From Winogradskyella aurantia (GTDB taxonomy: Bacteria; Bacteroidota; Bacteroidia; Flavobacteriales; Flavobacteriaceae), in the NCBI RefSeq assembly GCF_002266855.1, contig NZ_NGJN01000003.1, forward strand, positions 372,001 to 436,000: a stretch of 64,000 nt of DNA. Reading direction: 5' to 3'. Made by a program: the position numbers and the translations under genes. Below the pieces are notes generated by a model. It did no database searches, was not told the origin of the DNA, and saw only the letters and a list, made by a program, of their open reading frames with translations. Positions 47,801 through 55,731 of the stretch are shown here, one piece after another. Each line of letters starts with the position of its first letter. The stretch's first letter is position 1.

Positions 47801-49756
47801 AATCAAAAAAATATGGAATTTTATGGCCAAGATAATCCTGCGGGTTCTGTTAGTGAATCTAGTACCTTGTCTGCAGTAACTGAGGTAAACTTTTTTGTAG
47901 GTGATACTAAATCAATAACAATGAATAACTCTGATGGTAATATTGGAACAATACTTAAAGAGATATCTATATCTGGTGCAGATGCAGGAGATTTTACAAT
48001 TGAATCAGGAAATGTACCAAACAAGCTTATCAATGCCAATGATACACATGATATTGTTGTTTCATATACTGGCTCGGATTATAATAAAAATGCGACTCTC
48101 ACGGTGACTTACAATAATACTAACACTCTTGTAGTTAATCTTGTAGTCCCCAGGATTGATTTAATATATGATAATTCCATATGGACCCCACATGCCCCAG
48201 ATGAAACCACCATATCGGAAAATGCACTTATACTCAGCGGTAATTACACTGTAAACTCAGATATTGAAGTAAACAATTTAAACATAAGGCCCGGTACTTC
48301 AGTTATCGTAGAAGCCGGGAAAGCTATTACAACCAATGGTGACATCGATGCTACCGGAACCTTAGAACTACAATCTACGTCCTCTTCTTATGCAAGTCTC
48401 ATTGCCAACAGCGCCGTAAACGGTGACGTCATTTACAAAAGACATGTCAACAGTACGGCCGCACAAGGAGAATCTGGCTCCAACGACTTGATTGCAGCTC
48501 CGCTATCTGGACAGCCTTTTAACGAGTTTCTATCGAACAATACAAATATTGTCAGCAATAACAGTAATACACTGTATCTTTTCGGACCTTTCAACAAAAC
48601 CGATGGTAGCTATGATATCTATACTAGTACAGAGACAGCCACTTTGGATGCCGGTACAGGATATAGAGCAGCCTCAATTGATGGAGGCACCTTTACGTTT
48701 TCAGGGACGGTAAACACGGGCTCAGTCGCAGTACCCATAACCAATTCCGGTCCAGCCTTTCAGGTCTGGAACTTGATCGGTAATCCGTATCCGTCCTATA
48801 TAAACCTACTGGATTTTTTAACTGCCAATAACGCTGTATTTGCGGAAAATAGCGCTGGCGTCTATGGCTATGACGGTGATGCCAGTGATGGCTGGGTGGT
48901 TTGGAACCTAGCATATGCCCAAGACCCAACAAATTCAGGCGCATTGATTGCCCCTGGTCAGGGCTTCTTTGTGGCAACGGACTTGGGAGGTAACGTTAAT
49001 TTTGAACCCTCTATGCGCGTTAAGGGAGCATCGGACGATTTTATTGCAAATAGAAATTCTTCTGCTTCCTCGAGTTACCTCAAGCTTGACCTGAACCAGA
49101 ACGATAAATCATATCATACTGATTTCTATTTCAATCCTAATGCCAGCCTGGGATTGGACAAAGGTTATGACGCCCAGGTTTGGGGCGGGAACGCACCTAG
49201 TTTTGGTTTGTTCTCTTATTTGGTGGAAGAGGATACGGGTTTACCTATGGCCATTCAATCCGTTGGTGAAACGGACTATTCAGATATCCAGATTCCTCTA
49301 GGGGTCAATGCCAATGTGGGCGAACAGTTAAGCATAAGCATTGCTGAAAACACCTTGCCTAGCACCGTTGAGGTGTATTTGGAAGACCATGTAATGCAAA
49401 CTACGGTATTATTAAACGACAGTGATTATGTTTTAACGCCCAGTACCGCAGTTAACGTCCCAGGGCGTTACTTCTTATCGTTCGAGGACAGTGCCCTCTC
49501 ATCCGGCACCACGGTTCTTGAAAGGCTAAAGGTGTTCAGTGATACCCAAAACCAGTCTATAGTTATTTCTGGATTGATCACGGAGCCCACTACGGCAAAA
49601 CTTTATGACGTACAAGGGCGATTGGTCATATCAACCACTTTGAGCTTAAATAAGGCACTGCACAATATTGCAACCCACGAACTGGACAAGGGCGTCTATA
49701 TCATCAATATCGAGAACGGCTCTGAAAAAATGACCAAGAAACTAATTATAAAATAA
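41864..49756 (+). CDS. Giant T9SS-secreted multidomain protein (beta-propeller, malectin, PKD, Kelch)
   Basis: 2630 residues, cell-surface or secreted. Order: signal peptide (1-24); sorbosone-dehydrogenase-like propeller (about 25-585); calcium-type repeats, DYDNDGYTNQDE and DPDDDNDGIPDNQD (588-642); laminin/concanavalin-like region (645-895); ASH-type domain (898-1006); malectin (1009-1180); PKD (1185-1270, WDFGNGDTSSETNPSYTF); first Kelch region (1276-1580); Ig-like (1586-1683); second Kelch (1686-1990); ASH-like (1993-2096); a linker region; and the T9SS type A domain (about 2553-2630, KLYDVQGRLV, MTKKLIIK). Malectin, PKD and Kelch point to glycan binding. The last about 485 residues are visibly more GC-rich. 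No catalytic site is certain. Confidence 0.88.
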   Translation: MSFSNKTAIIGLLLIVSHSLLQSQSINFGSSGLVGADINNPTSLDFGPNNKLYVAQQDGVIWEYEVGRDDAVPGSGTYTILSSNQINLIKNNTPNHNDDGTFNSTQARQITGILVTGTPTNPILYVTSSDSRIGGGGGLGNDVNLDTNSGILSRLSWNGSTWEKVDLVRGLPRCEENHSTNGLDLFTRGGTTYLLIQQGGNTNQGAPSNNFAGSSEYYLSGALLIVNISQLEQMETDNGGPYFDPRIGNTPFIYDLPSVNDPDRQDIDNTHPSFPYSSTHPLYNATIDIGDPFGGNNGLNQTFPEDGGPVQIFSSGYRNAYDVVITESGSIFTSDNGPNGGWGGTPLIYDSNDQLKGTHNTSTYNPAAGDYITNEFNIENGISHGDALHYIGTINDANNTYYAGHPAPIRAFPDKAGVYKFEYNGNDWVENGSYTWSSLINGVSGYFNSSFSMTDFPSDSRQGAYLADATANTEVNILDIVGSSTNGICEYTATNFNGAMQGDILTASFNGNINRYTLAAGGTTLESKDNGFLNGFGSIPLDLIALGDSSPFPGTIWVATYGADDITVFEPGDFGNCFQPGEPEYDAQADYDNDGYTNQDEIENGTNHCSAGSKPNDNDSDLISDLNDPDDDNDGIPDNQDVFAIDAENGLTTNLPINYPFWNNDPGTGFFGLGFTGLQLDPSGNTNYLMQFDPDKLSFGGAGGKATVDEVSSGSASNAQNSQENAFQFGINVDSNSNPFTVYTKIETPFNGTAPQPGQSYGVFIGNGDQDNYLKVALMEGITSGDNLYGFEVVLENSGISTISTFDAPGLLEASAVDLYISVNPVANTAEVFYSFDSGISINTLGNNPYSLPSNFLDPNDNKGLAVGLIGTSGNSGSTYIATWDFITVSENQTSSLAPNLSPVDFGQSSINSSPNELTLEIKNLGSPSDGPIEITQINITGPDANLFGTNLALPILVGPQSDILIPVIFSPNAITGTKSASLEIAHNGTNSPLIVPLTAELLDSIPVVRISAGSIVTITSTDEGPDWESNPNQGAYSGTSYSVNTGNLFASTFLYSNRDNSIPDYIDEQTFDGLFGSERWDPPSGPEMEFTIPLANGDYTVNLFLGNSFSGTSQPGERIFDILIEGTVVQDNLDLITTFGHQVAGMLSYPVTVSDGELNISFGHVTENPLLNAIEVIQNSLFGNQPPNAIASATPLIGEAPLDVNFTGNQSTDDNSIVSYFWDFGNGDTSSETNPSYTFNLSGNYEVTLTVTDDDGLTNVDTININVVEPNSCSWNDLANSSLERLEAQSAKVGDKLYVFAGFEANLKVSDATEIYNSTTDTWSVGAPMPEYAETQPMHLGIAAVTHMGIAVVGTDIWIIGGFVGDHPGVATDEVLIYDTVTNSWSNGPNMPQPVASGAATFNNGKIHYFGGLLPDRQTDVGNHYVLDINNQGAGWVSAASLPDPRNHLSAASVNGLVYAIGGQYGHDISVADQKFLDVYDPVADQWTRLADLPFERSHFEPGTIVHNNKIIIVGGRQGDIFFDNVTEYNPATDTWSELCNLPENLLAPAAKVFGDRLIVTNGGIDGIDNPSNATRWISIEPDLPPLTFETVLDQSNEVWESSALVLAASGGDPNENITYSISNQPAGLDVEPTNGQIIGTINPSAINGGPNNDGIHEVTITASKPGSDAVTQQFIWTITTSFSNLWFDKDEDETYTARHECSFVQAGNKFYLMGGRENAQTMDVYDYATDSWISLNNSAPFEFNHFQGVEYQGLIWVIGAFKTNSFPTETPADYIWAFNPATQEWIQGPEIPQARKRGSTGLVVYNDKFYILAGNTNGHDGGYVNWFDVYDPSTATWNVLEDAPRSRDHFQAVVIEDKLYAASGRLSGGTGGLFAPVISEVDVYDFTSGTWSTLLPAQNIPTPRAGAVVANFENKLIVAGGESLQSTNAFDITEIYDPLSQSWSTGAPLNYRRNGTQGIVSGEGLYIVGGSQVRGAGNQKNMEFYGQDNPAGSVSESSTLSAVTEVNFFVGDTKSITMNNSDGNIGTILKEISISGADAGDFTIESGNVPNKLINANDTHDIVVSYTGSDYNKNATLTVTYNNTNTLVVNLVVPRIDLIYDNSIWTPHAPDETTISENALILSGNYTVNSDIEVNNLNIRPGTSVIVEAGKAITTNGDIDATGTLELQSTSSSYASLIANSAVNGDVIYKRHVNSTAAQGESGSNDLIAAPLSGQPFNEFLSNNTNIVSNNSNTLYLFGPFNKTDGSYDIYTSTETATLDAGTGYRAASIDGGTFTFSGTVNTGSVAVPITNSGPAFQVWNLIGNPYPSYINLLDFLTANNAVFAENSAGVYGYDGDASDGWVVWNLAYAQDPTNSGALIAPGQGFFVATDLGGNVNFEPSMRVKGASDDFIANRNSSASSSYLKLDLNQNDKSYHTDFYFNPNASLGLDKGYDAQVWGGNAPSFGLFSYLVEEDTGLPMAIQSVGETDYSDIQIPLGVNANVGEQLSISIAENTLPSTVEVYLEDHVMQTTVLLNDSDYVLTPSTAVNVPGRYFLSFEDSALSSGTTVLERLKVFSDTQNQSIVISGLITEPTTAKLYDVQGRLVISTTLSLNKALHNIATHELDKGVYIINIENGSEKMTKKLIIK

Positions 49757-49762
49757 GATTTT

Positions 49763-49804
49763 AGTACCGGCCAATAATGCTGATTATTTTGTACTTGATT
49801 TTTT
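49763..49804 (+). terminator. Candidate terminator of the giant T9SS gene
   Basis: agtac (49763-49767) pairs with gtact (49791-49795) and aataat (49773-49778) with attatt (49783-49788), interrupted by an internal loop, then a T-run at 49799-49804. Seven bases after the stop codon. The rest of the gap to egtD (to 49972) shows nothing clear. Confidence 0.6.
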
Positions 49805-49972
49805 AATTTGATTGGACATTATCCAAAATCTAAGCTCTAAGCAAAATTATCAGGATACATGTCAAGTATAGATGAATTAAAGATCACTATAGTAGCGGTT
49901 TACCCCTTACCAAAGTTTAAAAATGAAAAATAATAAGCCTAAAAAAACGTTATGATTTTTTCTATCTCACTC

Positions 49973-50914
49973 TCATTTCTTTTCCCACAAACTATCACTA
50001 AAAAGATGTTTGCAATCCAATAAGTTGGTGTTTAATTCGAAACCCGTCTCTTTAGCTAATTGATCTATTTCGTATAGATCATATTTTTTTGACAGCTCTG
50101 TCCATATGAGTTCGTTATATCCAAAATGAAAGGCGCTATTTAATGCCTTAATATTAACAGTTTGCGCTCTTAAGCTAACAATGTAGCTTTTTAATTGGCC
50201 CGTGATTGGATTATAATGGCAGTAGAAATCATAATCATCTATTTTAAAATCTGCTTCTAATTCCCTATTAATTCTAATGAGAAGGTTAAGATTAAAACGT
50301 TTTGTTATACCGTAAGAATCGAAATAGGCCTTATGAATAGTAATAGGATTTTTCTTTAAATCGAAACCAATTAATAGTTTATCGCCAGATTTCATATTAC
50401 GATGAAATAATTCCAAAAGTGATATGGCTTTTTCTTTTGAATAGTTACCAATATTAGAGCCAAGAAACAATAACAAGCTCGGATATTGACTTTCCTTATT
50501 AACTTTCAATATCTCAAAATAATCGCCAACCTTTGGTTTTATTTTTAAACCTGGCAATCTCTTTTTTAGAGTTTTACTCAGTAAGTCCATAGCTCCTTTT
50601 GAGATATCGATAGGCACATAATTAAAATCAACCTTATTATGGACCAAATACTCGAGAAGCTTGAATGTCTTAAAGCCATCACCAGCGCCTAATTCAATAA
50701 TATTGAATGGCTCAGAAAAATGAAGCGAATTATGAATTTGTTTTGTTTGCATGGACAGAATCTCAAACTCGGCGTCAGTTAGATAATATTCAGGCATATT
50801 CATTATTTCCTGAAAAATGCGACTTCCATTGGCATCGTAAAGATACTTAGAGGGTAGATATTTATTATCGGAAGACAATCCAGCGTGAACGTCTTCTGCA
50901 AAAGAATTCATCAT
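49973..50914 (-). CDS. egtD: L-histidine N-alpha-methyltransferase EgtD
   Basis: Trimethylates histidine to hercynine with SAM, first step of ergothioneine synthesis. 313 residues: YDANGSRIFQEIMNMPEYYL (about 25-44, the EgtD histidine-binding signature), IIELGAGDGFKTFKLLEYL (about 73-91, SAM site), LLLFLGSNIGNYSKEKA (about 146-162) and LIGFDLKKN. It starts immediately after the egtB stop codon. The protein is antioxidant-related, and all three neighbours on this strand (EgtB, OsmC fusion, SelO) fit a redox-protection theme. Confidence 0.92.
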   Translation of the reverse strand: MMNSFAEDVHAGLSSDNKYLPSKYLYDANGSRIFQEIMNMPEYYLTDAEFEILSMQTKQIHNSLHFSEPFNIIELGAGDGFKTFKLLEYLVHNKVDFNYVPIDISKGAMDLLSKTLKKRLPGLKIKPKVGDYFEILKVNKESQYPSLLLFLGSNIGNYSKEKAISLLELFHRNMKSGDKLLIGFDLKKNPITIHKAYFDSYGITKRFNLNLLIRINRELEADFKIDDYDFYCHYNPITGQLKSYIVSLRAQTVNIKALNSAFHFGYNELIWTELSKKYDLYEIDQLAKETGFELNTNLLDCKHLFSDSLWEKK

Positions 50915-52081
50915 TTATTTTACAAGTCTAATTCCTGAAAAAAGCCAGCGTAATTCAGGTTGAAAAAAGTTTCTATAAGTTGGTCTAAGATGGTTTGGTG
51001 GCGAGGCAATTGAGCCTCCTCTAAGTACCATTTGGTTTACCATGAATTTTCCATTGTACTCTCCAAGGGCACCGTCTGTTGTTTTAAAGTTAGGGTAAGG
51101 TAAATATGCACTATTGGTCCATTCCCACAATTGTCCGTGTTTAAACTTCCTAGAACTCACCTCCCATTCAAACTCAGTAGGTAATCGCATGCCCTTCCAT
51201 TGTGAGAAGGCAAAGGCCTCGTAAAAACTAATATGGGATACAGGTAAGGCTTTTTCAATTTTCTTTAGGCCGTTTAAAGTATAATGCAACCATTCACCAT
51301 CAATCTTAAACCAATATAAAGGTGCTTCAATATTATTTTTCTGAATAAAATCCCAACCGTCAGCATGCCATAGGTTAAAATCCTTATAACCGCCAGATTC
51401 CATAAACTCTATATATTCTGAATTTGTGACCAGTCTATTTGAGATTTGAAATTCGTTAAGGTACACTTTGTGTTGTCCTAATTCGTTATCCCAACAAAAG
51501 CCCTCTCCTTCATAACCAATTTGATAAATACCCTCAGGAATCGTAATAAAGGTCTGTGCTGCATATTCAGAAATTAATCCAATTTGGAAATCCAGTTCAG
51601 GAAATGAAGGTTGGGTGCCAAAAATATATTTAATGTCGTAAATCAATAGTTCTTGATGCTGTTGCTCGTGCTGCAGGCCAATTTCAATAATATCAGCAAT
51701 CTTTTTAGGTTGTTCTTTCTTCAAAAATTCAGCCATGTGTTTGTTGACATAACTCCTGTAGCTAAGAACCTCCTGAAGCGTTGGCCTAGTCATTAAACCA
51801 CGATCAGCCCGCACAACCCGTGTTCCTATATTGTTGTAATAGCTATTAAAGTAATATGCATAATCTGGATGGTAAACCTGGTAGCCTTTATTGAAAACTG
51901 AAAGTACAAACTGCTCAAAAAACCATGTTGTGTGCGCTAAATGCCACTTAGGCGGCGATACAAACACAACAGGTTGGGCAGAAACATCTTCAGGTTCAAG
52001 GGACTTACAAATAGTTTCTGTTCGGTATCTAACCTCTAAAAATCGTTCTTTAGTTGTGAATTTGCTCAATTGAATTTGCAC
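50915..52081 (-). CDS. egtB: Ergothioneine sulfoxide synthase EgtB
   Basis: Non-haem iron enzyme joining hercynine with a thiol (gamma-glutamylcysteine or cysteine) and O2. 388 residues. DinB-like domain with the three iron ligands: His50 (HLAHTTWF), His138 and His142 in HEQQHQE. A formylglycine-enzyme-like sulfatase-modifying domain follows (about 180-388: GFCWDNELGQHKVYLNEF, RLPTEFEWEVSSRK, GQLWEWTNSAY, LRGGSIASPPNHLRPTYRNF). Arg88 and Arg91 lie in GTRVVRADRG, the region that binds the thiol. No egtA, egtC or egtE is in the window; the missing lyase step must be encoded elsewhere. Confidence 0.92.
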   Translation of the reverse strand: MQIQLSKFTTKERFLEVRYRTETICKSLEPEDVSAQPVVFVSPPKWHLAHTTWFFEQFVLSVFNKGYQVYHPDYAYYFNSYYNNIGTRVVRADRGLMTRPTLQEVLSYRSYVNKHMAEFLKKEQPKKIADIIEIGLQHEQQHQELLIYDIKYIFGTQPSFPELDFQIGLISEYAAQTFITIPEGIYQIGYEGEGFCWDNELGQHKVYLNEFQISNRLVTNSEYIEFMESGGYKDFNLWHADGWDFIQKNNIEAPLYWFKIDGEWLHYTLNGLKKIEKALPVSHISFYEAFAFSQWKGMRLPTEFEWEVSSRKFKHGQLWEWTNSAYLPYPNFKTTDGALGEYNGKFMVNQMVLRGGSIASPPNHLRPTYRNFFQPELRWLFSGIRLVK

Positions 52082-52083
52082 GC

Positions 52084-53307
52084 CTAATTCTCTAATAATT
52101 CTGTTTCAAAAATGACCTCGTTAGCTATGGTTTTTTGTACCGGACAGCGCGAGGCAATATCTCTTAATTTTTCTTTTTGCTGACCATCTAAGTTACCAAG
52201 AAATTTTATTTTTTTATTGATATGATCTAAATATTTGGGTTTATCAACATCCAGTTTCAGGTCTTCACTATGCTTTCTTGAGTGCGACACGTATACAAAT
52301 ACTTCCTTTAAATCCCATTGCTTACGCTCAGCATACATTTTCAAGGTCATTGCCGTACAAGCTGCAAGGGCAGCATTGAGATATTCATAAGGAGATGGTC
52401 CAAAATTATCACCTCCGCTAGAGGCAGGCTCGTCTGCCATAAAACTGTGATGTCGCGTTTGAATCGTAGTTGTAAAATTATCTTCAATTACATTTAAATG
52501 TCCGACTAATTGCTCTCCTTCGGTCGTCAGCATTTCATTTTCCGAAATAGGGAAATAACGTTTGGCCCATGTCCCAATAACATCCCCTACATAATGACTG
52601 TCTTTTTCTTGAACCAATAAATGGTCTGCATTATCCAAAGAAATAAAACTTTTAGGATGATTGGCATTGAGGTACAGTTCTTTGGCATTTTCAATGTCTA
52701 CTATTTGGTCTAATGGCGAATGCATTATAAGTAAGGGTGTACGCAATCCTTTGACAATTTCTGGTAAATTGGTCTTATTAAATTCTGAAATAAAATCTTG
52801 GTTAATGACAAAAGGCCGACCTCCAATATTTACCTCAACCTCCCCTTTTTGTGGAATATCTTCTATTTGGTGCGAAAAGAGGTGTTTTACATGAGACACT
52901 TTAGAGGGAGCGCCAACGGTTGCCACAGCTTTAATAGCTTCTAATTTTGAGGCAGCAACCAAAACTGCGGCTCCACCAAGTGAATGGCCTACCAATAAGG
53001 CAGGTGCCTTAAAGTTTTGGGTCATATACTCGTGCACATCAATTAAATCTTCAACATTTGCAGAAAAATGACTGTCGGCAAAATCTCCTTCGCTCTTGCC
53101 AAGACCTGTAAAATCAAATCTAACCACTGCAAAACCATCTTGAGTTAGTGCTCTACTGATATAACGTACGGCATTTAAGCTGCTACTACATGTGAAGCAA
53201 TGCGCAAAGATGGCATATTCATTAGGTTTTTGATTGGCTGGAAGTTCCAGTTGGGCATTAAGTTCTATGCCTTTACGATTAGTAATTTTCAGTTTTGTCC
53301 TTTTCAT
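52084..53307 (-). CDS. Alpha/beta hydrolase fused to an OsmC domain
   Basis: 407 residues. Residues about 1-255 are an alpha/beta hydrolase: the nucleophile elbow [12 protein letters not shown] with Ser near 108, acid in [10 protein letters not shown], His in [11 protein letters not shown]. Residues about 265-405 are OsmC: a Cys in [16 protein letters not shown] and CPVQKT, the two redox-active cysteines of organic-hydroperoxide-reducing OsmC/Ohr proteins. This fusion is known as a bifunctional family; function is likely ester hydrolysis plus peroxide removal. Two bases upstream of egtB, implying an oxidative-stress operon. Confidence 0.9.
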   Translation of the reverse strand: MKRTKLKITNRKGIELNAQLELPANQKPNEYAIFAHCFTCSSSLNAVRYISRALTQDGFAVVRFDFTGLGKSEGDFADSHFSANVEDLIDVHEYMTQNFKAPALLVGHSLGGAAVLVAASKLEAIKAVATVGAPSKVSHVKHLFSHQIEDIPQKGEVEVNIGGRPFVINQDFISEFNKTNLPEIVKGLRTPLLIMHSPLDQIVDIENAKELYLNANHPKSFISLDNADHLLVQEKDSHYVGDVIGTWAKRYFPISENEMLTTEGEQLVGHLNVIEDNFTTTIQTRHHSFMADEPASSGGDNFGPSPYEYLNAALAACTAMTLKMYAERKQWDLKEVFVYVSHSRKHSEDLKLDVDKPKYLDHINKKIKFLGNLDGQQKEKLRDIASRCPVQKTIANEVIFETELLEN

Positions 53308-53424
53308 TAGTTCTCAATTTTTGCATTTTTCTACCTAGCTAGCCTTTCTCTTAGGCCTTAACCTACTTCGATTGAAGACCTTATGTTCATCATTTAATTT
53401 TAATATTCTTAACAGCTTTCATAG

Positions 53425-54984
53425 TTATGAGCTACAAGACAGCATGGAACAACCAACTTTATGTCTTGCCCACTCTGGTCTTTTCGCGAACCATTTTTCA
53501 TGTTTCGGTTGCTCGCTGTAGGGTTTTTTCAAGATATCATATAGTTCTGTTATTAAACTGTAATCCTCTTTATCAGCTTTATCAATAGCTAATTGGGCCA
53601 TATAATTTCTCAGAACATATTTTGGATTGACCAGGTTCATGTTCAATTGTCGTTCTAGGTCCGTAAGATGTTCTTTTTGTAGTCTTTGGTCGTAAGCTTT
53701 AAACCATCCTTTCCATTGGTCTAAAAATGCTCCTTGAATGTCTTTAGGCTTATAAAAGGCATTTTCAACAACGGCAATCGAATTATCATTGTCTTTCCTA
53801 TATGCCCCCAGTAATCGAAAAAATATAGTCATATCCGTTTCAGATAACAAAAGACAATCCTCTAGATTCTTAATTAACTTCTCATCACCCTCTAGCTGCA
53901 ATTGAAGCCCTAACTTGGAGCGCATCATATTCAGGGATTTCTGGGTAAAATCTACTTGGTATTGATGAAGAATATCTTCAAAGGGCTGGGCTTCCCCTAC
54001 TAACGGATATAAGGCATTTGCCAACTGAAGCAGGTTCCATAATGCTATATTAGGTTGGTTACCAAAGCGATACCTTTTATGTTGTCTGTCTGTGGTGTTC
54101 GGGGTCCAGCCAAAATCAAACCCTTCTAACCAGCCATAGGGGCCGTAATCAATCGTTAACCCAAGTATAGACATGTTATCTGTATTCATTACCCCATGGA
54201 CAAAACCAACACGTTGCCAATGGACAATCATATCCAATGTTCGGTTAGTGACTTCTTTAAAAAACCTTATATAAGCATCTTTTGAAGGCTTGCCTAATTC
54301 AGGAAAGACATATTTTAGAGTATAATCTACCAAGGTTTTGAGATTCTTATTATCCTGTCTTGCCGCAAATAACTCAAAATTACCAAATCGAATAAACGTA
54401 GGTGCGACCCTGCATACAATAGCCCCCTTCTCGTAGTCAGCATTGCCATCATAAAGCATATCCCTTAACACCTCATCCCCGGTTAAGATTAAACTCAATG
54501 CCCTTGTGGTTGGAATACCTAAATGAAACATAGCTTCACTGCACAGATACTCTCTAATTGATGACCTTAAAACCGCCAAGCCATCACCTTGCCTAGAATA
54601 AGGTGTTTCTCCCGCACCTTTAAGTTGAAGCGCCCAACGTTCATTTTTGTGTTTAACTTCAAATAAGTTTATGGCTCGACCATCTCCTAACTGACCGGCC
54701 CAATTACCGAATTGATGTCCGGCATAAGCCATGGCATAAGGTTTGGTTTTAGGATAAATTGTTGCTCCTGAAAAGACCTTGAGGAAGGTATCAGAGCTTA
54801 TATCCTCTTGTAATAAACCTAGGTTCAAAGCCATGTCCTTGGAGGCGTGAATTAGCTTTGGACTTGAAGGAACCTTTGGCATTACATAAGAAAAGGCTGC
54901 CTCAAACACTTGTCTTCTCGTGTTTTCAGTATGCGAATCTGATGGAAGCTCTTTGTTGAAGGTATCGGAAATACTTAAAATCAT
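53425..54984 (-). CDS. selO: Protein adenylyltransferase SelO (YdiU family)
   Basis: Pseudokinase that transfers AMP from ATP to proteins, tuning redox homeostasis. 519 residues: YAGHQFGNWAGQLGDGRAIN (about 87-106, nucleotide loop), LQLKGAGETPYSRQGDG (about 118-134), VHGVMNTDNMSILG (about 264-277, the Asn and Asp that bind metal) and DFGWTPN. The C-terminus ends CSMLSCSS; the Cys takes the place of selenocysteine found in eukaryotic SelO, as is normal in bacteria. Separate from the osmC fusion by 117 bases. Confidence 0.93.
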   Translation of the reverse strand: MILSISDTFNKELPSDSHTENTRRQVFEAAFSYVMPKVPSSPKLIHASKDMALNLGLLQEDISSDTFLKVFSGATIYPKTKPYAMAYAGHQFGNWAGQLGDGRAINLFEVKHKNERWALQLKGAGETPYSRQGDGLAVLRSSIREYLCSEAMFHLGIPTTRALSLILTGDEVLRDMLYDGNADYEKGAIVCRVAPTFIRFGNFELFAARQDNKNLKTLVDYTLKYVFPELGKPSKDAYIRFFKEVTNRTLDMIVHWQRVGFVHGVMNTDNMSILGLTIDYGPYGWLEGFDFGWTPNTTDRQHKRYRFGNQPNIALWNLLQLANALYPLVGEAQPFEDILHQYQVDFTQKSLNMMRSKLGLQLQLEGDEKLIKNLEDCLLLSETDMTIFFRLLGAYRKDNDNSIAVVENAFYKPKDIQGAFLDQWKGWFKAYDQRLQKEHLTDLERQLNMNLVNPKYVLRNYMAQLAIDKADKEDYSLITELYDILKKPYSEQPKHEKWFAKRPEWARHKVGCSMLSCSS

Positions 54985-55110
54985 CTAATTGTTTTGTTCA
55001 AGAACATATTGGCCTTGCTTGTAAAATACAAAAACCAATCATTACGAAGTTACAAATAGCCTTTGAGACAGATGACAAATTATTATTAATTTAGCACTTT
55101 GAGTAATTCT

Positions 55111-55722
55111 ATGGAACACCTTATTGAAGACGCAGAAGCATTTGTAACTTCCTATTTAAACAACCATCTCAATCCGTCCTTTGTTTATCACAATTTAGCC
55201 CATACACAACGTGTGGTTAGTAACCTAAAGGAAATTATTGAGGAAACTGATCTCAGTAAAAAAGAAAAGGAACAACTTTTAATGGCTGCATGGTTTCATG
55301 ATACTGGCTTTGGAAAAACTATTGACGGTCACGAAGCGGAAAGTGCAAGGATTGCCACGTCATTTTTAAAAGAAAAGCAAATCGCTGAGAAGGACATACA
55401 GGCCATTTCCAAGATGATTTTAGCTACAAAAATAGACTATGAACCAAAGACTAAGGTTGAAGGTTATATAAGAGATGCCGATTCAGCCCATCTTTCAAGC
55501 AAGAATTATGATTATTACACTTCATTGTTGAGAAAAGAATGGGAGTTAACTGCAGGAATGAAAATGTCTGAAGAGGATTGGTTAAAAGAAAATATCGATT
55601 TTTTAAACCATCATTCGTATATGTCAGAACTAGCTATCAAAAAATGGCAAAGGCAAAAGGATGAAAATTTAGCTAAACTTCTGAAAAGCCTGGAAAAAAT
55701 CCAGGAAAAACACAAAGAGTAG
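55111..55722 (+). CDS. HD-domain phosphohydrolase
   Basis: 203 residues. Metal motif: YHNLAHTQRVVSNL (His), then MAAWFHDTGFGKTIDGHEAES (HD pair about 65-66 and a second His), and RDADSAHLS (late Asp). This is the HD/PDEase layout of small cytosolic phosphohydrolases; the nucleotide or phosphate-ester substrate is unknown. The in-frame TTG at 55099 would add four residues, but the ATG at 55111 is preferred. Divergent from selO and convergent with the GH97 gene. Confidence 0.8.
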   Translation: MEHLIEDAEAFVTSYLNNHLNPSFVYHNLAHTQRVVSNLKEIIEETDLSKKEKEQLLMAAWFHDTGFGKTIDGHEAESARIATSFLKEKQIAEKDIQAISKMILATKIDYEPKTKVEGYIRDADSAHLSSKNYDYYTSLLRKEWELTAGMKMSEEDWLKENIDFLNHHSYMSELAIKKWQRQKDENLAKLLKSLEKIQEKHKE

Positions 55723-55731
55723 GGTACTCAG

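Noticed and set aside
48492..48977. Overlapping ORFs on both strands inside the C-terminal module of the giant T9SS gene
   Set aside because: They arise because this segment is GC-richer and so has fewer stops in other frames; the main frame continues intact.
54947..55111. TTG start for the HD phosphohydrolase at 55099
   Set aside because: An ATG 12 bases downstream gives a complete HD domain with a better start; similar TTG starts at 4480, 10204 and 17047 were rejected on the same grounds.
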